Source of the DNA: DATFNI01 sp963787205 | GTDB lineage: Bacteria > Bacteroidota > Rhodothermia > Balneolales > DATFMH01 | DNA: 64,000 nt | Reading direction: 5' to 3' | Assembly: GCA_963787205.1 (NCBI GenBank) | Contig: CAWBCD010000006.1 | Span: forward strand, 252,209-316,208 | Part shown: positions 61,846 through 64,000 of the stretch, in pieces | Position numbering within the stretch: position 1 is the stretch's first letter | Layout: each line of letters opens with the position of its first letter | Made by a program: the position numbers and the translations under genes | Notes under the pieces: generated by a model | Database searches by the model: none | Told to the model about the DNA's origin: nothing | Seen by the model: only the letters and a program-made list of their open reading frames with translations

Positions 61846-61877
61846 AAAGCTCCGCCTTTTTCGGTGGGGCTTTTTTT
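61846..61877 (+). terminator. Terminator after ahcY
   Basis: 11-bp stem (AAAGCTCCGCC with GGTGGGGCTTT; two G-T wobbles) at 61846-61856 with 61863-61873, and a run of T (61871-61877), 22 bases after the ahcY stop. Confidence 0.85.
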
Positions 61878-62063
61878 ATGTGCTTTAGATGAAATTTGGC
61901 TTTTCATTGTAGTAAAGCGCTTTCATCTATCCGGTAAAAATTGTACTGTATCAAAACTCGTGTGTCTAAAAACAGTGTTGTCGCAAACTTGCACCATTAT
62001 CAGCAACAGGCACTACATTTTTATAAACAGGGTTTTGCACTTACAAAGACAGAAGTTGTCATT

Positions 62064-63653
62064 ATGATCAGGTTCCTCTTTCGAAGGAGAATGATTGCAG
62101 CTATGCTGTGTATCGCTCTCTACATACCTTGCAGTGCCAATGCACAGCAGACTTCCGGGTCCATACCAAAGCAGTACAACCAGCCATATCGCCCTCAGTT
62201 CCATTTCACACCGGCGAATAACTGGACAAATGACCCCAATGGTCTGGTCTATTATAACGGTGAATATCACCTTTTCTTTCAGTACAATCCATTTGGGGAC
62301 GTCTGGGGACACATGAGCTGGGGCCATGCTGTGAGTAAGGATCTTATACACTGGAAACAATTACCCGTTGCTCTTAAGGAGGAAAATGGGGTGATGATCT
62401 TCTCTGGAAGCGCGGTTGTTGATCAGAAAAACACAACCGGTTTCAGCAAGAATGGGAAGCCCCCGCTCGTGGCTATTTACACCGGATATCATCCCAAAAG
62501 CAAGCTGCAGGATGAACGCATCGCTTACAGCATTGATTCCGGACGAACCTGGGAGAAATACTCCGGAAACCCGGTGCTCAACATAAATTCTGAAAATTTT
62601 CGCGATCCCAAAGTCTTCTGGTATGAACCGGATCATCACTGGATCATGGTTCTTGCACTTTCCGACCAGCATAAGGTTAGTTTCTATAGTTCCGATGACC
62701 TGAAAAACTGGACTCATCTTAGTGATTTCGGTCCTTTTGCAGCTACCGGAGGCGTGTGGGAATGTCCCATGCTCGAACCCATGCCTGTAGATGGCAATCC
62801 AAATAACATAAAGTGGGTCCTTGAAGTCGGATTGAATCCTGGTTCTTTGGCCGGTGGTTCCGGTGGTCAGTATTTCATTGGTGATTTTGATGGCAAAATT
62901 TTCACTGCATCCCAGCCAACCGGTGTTGCGGATGATAGTGTATTATGGGTCGACTATGGAAAAGACTTTTACGCTGCTACATCCTGGTCTGACGTACCGA
63001 AGAGCGACGGCCGTTCTCTGTGGCTCGGCTGGCTGGATAACTGGCAATACGGACAGAAAGCTCCAACAAGTCCCTGGCGGGGAGGTATGTCTGTGCCAAG
63101 AAGCGTTGGTCTGAAAACATTCCCGGATGGCATCAAACTAGTTCAACGCCCAGTCAGGGAATTGGATAAACTTCGCCATGATCATCAGCATTTGTCGAAC
63201 ATCACTGTTTCAGGGATGAATAATGAACTTGCACGTAGAGGAATCAAAGGTGATGTCCTTGAAATTGATGCTGTTTTTACCTTAGACTCAGCCTCGAAAT
63301 TCGGAATTCTGGTTCGGAAGGGGGTATCTCAACAAACAGTCGTCGGTTATGATGTGGTCAATCATCAGATGTATGTGGACAGAACTCAATCCGGCGCTGA
63401 TTCTTTTAGTGATGATTTTCCCTGCATCAATCGGGGCCCACTTCAACCTGATGAAAATACAATCAGGCTGCATATTCTACTCGACCGTTCATCAGTAGAA
63501 GTCTTTGGTAATGACGGTCAGACAGTCATTACCGACAAAATCTTTCCGGACCTTTCATCCGACGGGTTGCAACTTTTTTCAGAAGGTGGTGATGTCCAAC
63601 TGAAATCCCTGGATATTTGGAAACTGAAATCAATTTGGAGCCAGAAACCATGA
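62064..63653 (+). CDS. Secreted GH32 fructan/sucrose hydrolase
   Basis: About 529 residues from the ATG at 62064; a longer frame from 61941 exists, but its first 41 residues precede a clean signal peptide (RRRMIAAMLCIALYIPCSANAQ), so this start is preferred. The five-bladed propeller of GH32 is marked by NNWTNDPNGLVYYNGEYH (nucleophile Asp), FRDPKVFW (stabiliser) and WECPMLEP (acid/base Glu). A C-terminal beta-sandwich follows (VEVFGNDGQTVITDKIFP). It cuts beta-fructosides (levan, inulin, sucrose); the chain preference is open. The stop overlaps the start of the sugar porter. Confidence 0.93.
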   Translation: MIRFLFRRRMIAAMLCIALYIPCSANAQQTSGSIPKQYNQPYRPQFHFTPANNWTNDPNGLVYYNGEYHLFFQYNPFGDVWGHMSWGHAVSKDLIHWKQLPVALKEENGVMIFSGSAVVDQKNTTGFSKNGKPPLVAIYTGYHPKSKLQDERIAYSIDSGRTWEKYSGNPVLNINSENFRDPKVFWYEPDHHWIMVLALSDQHKVSFYSSDDLKNWTHLSDFGPFAATGGVWECPMLEPMPVDGNPNNIKWVLEVGLNPGSLAGGSGGQYFIGDFDGKIFTASQPTGVADDSVLWVDYGKDFYAATSWSDVPKSDGRSLWLGWLDNWQYGQKAPTSPWRGGMSVPRSVGLKTFPDGIKLVQRPVRELDKLRHDHQHLSNITVSGMNNELARRGIKGDVLEIDAVFTLDSASKFGILVRKGVSQQTVVGYDVVNHQMYVDRTQSGADSFSDDFPCINRGPLQPDENTIRLHILLDRSSVEVFGNDGQTVITDKIFPDLSSDGLQLFSEGGDVQLKSLDIWKLKSIWSQKP

Positions 63654-64000
63654 AAAAAAGAAATTATGTCTATTTGATCACCACAGTTGCAGCGATCGGC
63701 GGGTTTCTCTTTGGTTTCGATACCGCTGTTATATCCGGAGCCAACCCATTCATCAAAACCTATTTCTCACTGAGTGAGATCGGTCTTGGCTGGGCAGTCG
63801 GTTCCCTGGTGCTTGGTTGTATGATTGGAGCTGCCATTGCAGGTGAATTGAGCGACCGTTACGGTCGCAAACGCATGCTGATCGCTACCTCAATCATTTT
63901 CGCAATATCAGCTGTTGGGTCAGCTCTGGCTACCGCATTCTGGTTTTTTGTCGTCTCACGCATCATCTGCGGGACAGCGGTTGGTGCTGCATCACTCTTA
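63650..64000 (+). CDS. Sugar-porter family transporter, 3' end beyond the window
   Basis: The first 117 codons of a major-facilitator sugar porter. MKKRNYVYLITTVAAIGGFLFGFDTAVISGA is the typical start, and SDRYGRKRM is the loop 2-3 signature. The gene overlaps the GH32 stop by four bases, so uptake of the released fructose or sucrose is likely. The gene runs off the right edge. Confidence 0.93.
   Translation, partial: MKKRNYVYLITTVAAIGGFLFGFDTAVISGANPFIKTYFSLSEIGLGWAVGSLVLGCMIGAAIAGELSDRYGRKRMLIATSIIFAISAVGSALATAFWFFVVSRIICGTAVGAASLL

Noticed and set aside
1..64000. tRNA and rRNA genes
   Set aside because: None recognised in the longer intergenic stretches that I read; a covariance search would be needed to exclude short ones.

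Overview
The window reads as a chromosomal segment of a Bacteroidota-group bacterium, most likely of the Rhodothermia/Balneolales side. The support is a secreted protein ending in a type IX secretion sorting domain of the YPNPFNPTT type, a carboxypeptidase-like/TonB-dependent receptor, an S46 dipeptidyl peptidase, and a carotenoid cluster with a CrtYcd-type lycopene cyclase. The taxonomic call is inference from gene content; no rRNA or tRNA gene was found.

Layout. 0-10.5 kb: end of a large glycosyltransferase, a secreted S1/P1 nuclease, c-di-AMP cyclase CdaA, a propionate/methylmalonyl block (B12-dependent mutase, its MeaB chaperone, an acyl-CoA dehydrogenase) and a triple-PAS protein. 10.5-12.4 kb: two paralogous orphan periplasmic binding proteins. 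12.7-17.8 kb: a divergent carotenoid cluster (crtI-crtB-unknown on minus; crtZ-lycopene cyclase-CarH-like regulator on plus). 17.8-21.1 kb: a TonB receptor behind two small paralogous Cys/His-rich membrane proteins, probably metal related. 21.1-28.3 kb: housekeeping genes (yraN, fmdB-like, aminotransferase, coaD, rsmD, lipid kinase, MgtC, SixA).

28.5-46.3 kb: a type I CRISPR-Cas island with an interference module (a frameshifted cas6, a second divergent cas6, cas5, cas3, a cas8 candidate and cas7), an adaptation module (cas4-cas1-cas2), a short leader and an array of 39 repeats and 38 spacers. Between the two modules sit a helical-repeat protein, an unknown protein, a VapC-like PIN protein and a coiled-coil protein. 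The island is peppered with 30-40 nt perfect hairpins of several related families and carries two REP-associated (Y1/HUH, RAYT) transposases. Each transposase gene contains, in frame and at the same codons, a hairpin with the arm sequence of the hairpins that flank that gene. I regard this transposase/hairpin system as the most interesting thing in the window.

46.3-64 kb: a secreted TIM-barrel-like protein, a DPP7-like peptidase, a pseudouridine synthase, two MscS channels, a macrodomain protein, a DUF349 protein, two arsenosugar-type glycosyltransferase genes, a TlpA-like thioredoxin, adenosylhomocysteinase, and a GH32 fructan/sucrose hydrolase overlapping a sugar-porter gene cut by the window end.

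Starts were moved downstream of the longest frame where a signal peptide, ribosome-binding site or homologous N-terminus argued for it; the reason is given in each entry.
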